Origin: an uncultured Desulfobacterales bacterium
Lineage (GTDB): Bacteria; Desulfobacterota; Desulfobacteria; Desulfobacterales; G020354645
Direction of reading: 5' to 3'
Assembly (NCBI GenBank): GCA_947259865.1
Contig: CAMYNZ010000035.1
Location: forward strand, 1-15,368
Length of the DNA: 15,368 nt
Of this stretch, positions 13,991-15,368 are shown piece by piece. Numbering within the stretch: position 1 is the stretch's first letter; each line of letters opens with the position of its first letter. The notes beneath the pieces are model-generated. The model ran no database searches. It was not told where the DNA came from and saw only the letters and a program-made list of their open reading frames with translations. A program made the translations under genes and the position numbers.

Positions 13991-14353
13991 AGGCGGTAAA
14001 GTGATAATTCATTGCGGTTATAGTAAAAAGATAGACATATGCATCATCAGTGAGTTTCAATGCCTATACAGATAGAATTTTAGGATGGTTTGGGTGTAAT
14101 TGTCAAATTTTAAAAGGCTTTCACTTCTTATTCTGAGCGTTTTTTGAAAAAGTGTCTGAACGATTTCTTGCTTTCTGAAAAGACATTTTGCAAGGCTAAA
14201 TCAAATTGACAACCGCTTGTGGCACTCCTCGACAGCGGGTCCCAGCCAGCCAGACCTATCAGGTCGTGGATTAAATGTTGCTTGATGAGGTGATAAAAGT
14301 CTGCTAGAAATGGTTTCAGCAATTGCCATGAAACATTAACCGGAGGATTGAAA
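13991..14353. other. Divergent spacer between D-aminoacylase and symporter genes
   Basis: About 360 bases with no credible gene. It holds the minus-strand promoter at 14077-14106. On the plus strand TTGACA at 14206-14211 lacks a fitting -10, so the symporter promoter is not identified. GACCT-ATC-AGGTC (14253-14265) is a perfect short inverted repeat about 90 bases before the symporter start and may be an operator or leader hairpin. Confidence 0.5.
14077..14106 (-). promoter_or_regulatory. Sigma-70 promoter for the D-aminoacylase-like gene
   Basis: On the minus strand TTGACA (14106-14101) is a perfect -35 box, followed after 18 bases by TAAAAT (14082-14077, 5 of 6). The predicted start is near 14070, about 80 bases before ATG 13990. 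Confidence 0.6.
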
Positions 14354-15368
14354 ATGGAAACGCCTTTTCCTTTTGAGACCATAATTATTTTCGGCTGGCT
14401 GGCTTGCATGCTGATAATCGGGATCGTTCTGCGGGCTAAAATTCCTCTTTTTCAAAGATATCTTTTGCCAAGTTGTCTCATCGGCGGGCTTATCGGTTTT
14501 ATTATTATCAACACCGGAGCGATAAAAATCTCGGTTACCGCCATTGAAACCTTTGCCTATCATTTTTTTAACATTTCATTTATCTCCCTGGGGTTAACCG
14601 CAACCGACCGGCCGGGAAAAACTTCCATATTCGACAAAGATTTAATTCGGGGATCGGCATGGATGGCGCTCGTGCAGGGTTCGACCTTTGGACTGCAGGC
14701 CGCAGTGTGCGGGTTGCTGGTTTTAATTTTCGGATTTGTGGGTCTGGATCTTTTCCCTACTTTTGGTTTTCTTTTACCCCTGGGTTTTGAAGAGGGGCCC
14801 GGACAAGCCCTGTCGATCGGCAAGGTCTGGGAGGGTTTAGGCTTTGCACATGCAGCCACCATCGGGTTAACATTTGCTTCCATCGGGTTTGGCTTTGCTT
14901 TTTTTGTGGGTGTGCCCCTTGTCAACCGGGGAATTCGGAAAGGTCTTAGCGGGCGCGCTTCAAAAAAATTGTCCGAGGACATTGTAACCGGGATTGTACC
15001 CGAAGACAGGCCTAAAGAATCCGCCGGTCGGCTAGCGCTGCATCCCAGCAATGTCGATTCACTGGCATTTCAGGCCGCGCTGGTCGGACTTGTTTATCTT
15101 TTGACCTACGCTATGGTGAAATTCACTGCGGGTTTACTGGCCCCCGATTCGGCCAAGATCATATGGGGTTTTTTCTTTGTGTTCGGCCTGTTTGTCGCGA
15201 TGCTGGTGAGGACGACGGCCCGATTTTTGGGCCGCGAATACCTGATCGATCCGGGTATTCAACGAAGAATTACAGGCGGGTCCGTCGATTTTCTGATTGT
15301 GTCGACGGTCATGGCGATTCAACTGTCGGTGGTAAGGCAATTTATTCTGCCGATCTCGATGCTATCTC
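14354..15368 (+). CDS. Sodium/glutamate symporter family (ESS, GltS-like) protein, partial
   Basis: The first 338 residues of a polytopic membrane protein; the frame is still open at the window end (family length is about 400-450). ATG 14354 has GGAGG seven bases upstream. Repeated hydrophobic helices, the LPSCLIGGLIGFIII opening, LLPLGFEEGPGQALSIGKVWEG in the middle and IGLTFASIGFGFAFFVGVPLVNRGIRKG match distant members of the ESS (Na+:glutamate symporter) family. The central GxGPGQA-like loop takes the place of the GGHGTxAA loop of Escherichia coli GltS, so it is a divergent subgroup and glutamate as substrate is only inferred. A hydrophilic loop (about residues 195-235) joins the halves. 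It is divergent from the D-aminoacylase-like gene, which would fit uptake of amino acids or acylated derivatives, but this is not shown. Confidence 0.85.
   Translation, partial: METPFPFETIIIFGWLACMLIIGIVLRAKIPLFQRYLLPSCLIGGLIGFIIINTGAIKISVTAIETFAYHFFNISFISLGLTATDRPGKTSIFDKDLIRGSAWMALVQGSTFGLQAAVCGLLVLIFGFVGLDLFPTFGFLLPLGFEEGPGQALSIGKVWEGLGFAHAATIGLTFASIGFGFAFFVGVPLVNRGIRKGLSGRASKKLSEDIVTGIVPEDRPKESAGRLALHPSNVDSLAFQAALVGLVYLLTYAMVKFTAGLLAPDSAKIIWGFFFVFGLFVAMLVRTTARFLGREYLIDPGIQRRITGGSVDFLIVSTVMAIQLSVVRQFILPISMLS

Noticed and set aside
14219..14240. Possible sigma-54 promoter (TGGCAC) before the symporter gene
   Set aside because: The -12 TTGC element is missing at the required distance.

Overview
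The window looks like a chromosomal stretch of an anaerobic, amino-acid- and methylamine-using bacterium, most likely a Desulfobacterota (sulfate-reducer-like) genome. This rests on a moderate G+C content, a non-pyrrolysine MttB-family methyltransferase, a probable selenocysteine codon, and strong AGGAGG ribosome-binding sites. The lineage is inferred from gene content only; there is no rRNA or marker gene.

Layout. 1-929 (-) is a partial glutamate dehydrogenase homologue (310 N-terminal residues). It lies 54 bases downstream of, and probably in one operon with, an FMN-binding glutamate-synthase-domain protein (984-2567, -). A MATE exporter (2751-4184, -) is divergent from a HAMP/SpoIIE-type PP2C phosphatase (4544-6187, +) that has a good sigma-70 promoter and a clear terminator. 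Next, 6413-7489 (+) reads as two ORFs split by an in-frame TGA, but is best read as one 358-residue AhpD/carboxymuconolactone-decarboxylase-like selenoprotein. A large MscS-type channel follows (7562-9970, +). A convergent MttB-family methyltransferase (10087-11553, -) is separated from a D-aminoacylase-type amidohydrolase (12311-13990, -) by a ~417-bp gene-free element with terminal inverted repeats and hairpins. The right end holds a partial ESS-family (GltS-like) sodium symporter (14354-15368, +).

Theme. Several genes touch amino-acid and amine nitrogen: GDH-like, GltS-FMN domain, N-acyl-D-amino-acid deacylase, MttB-like demethylase and a glutamate-type symporter. They sit in separate transcription units, so a single pathway is not demonstrated.

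The two strongest observations are: (1) the GDH homologue has lost both residues that carry out catalysis in this family (Lys to Ile122, Asp to Gly162) while keeping substrate- and nucleotide-binding motifs, and is encoded beside a free-standing GltS FMN domain that lacks the usual 3Fe-4S cysteines and carries an N-terminal four-cysteine motif; (2) the TGA at 6659-6661 falls exactly where AhpD-like proteins have the second Cys of CxxC, with a hairpin downstream at SECIS-like distance.
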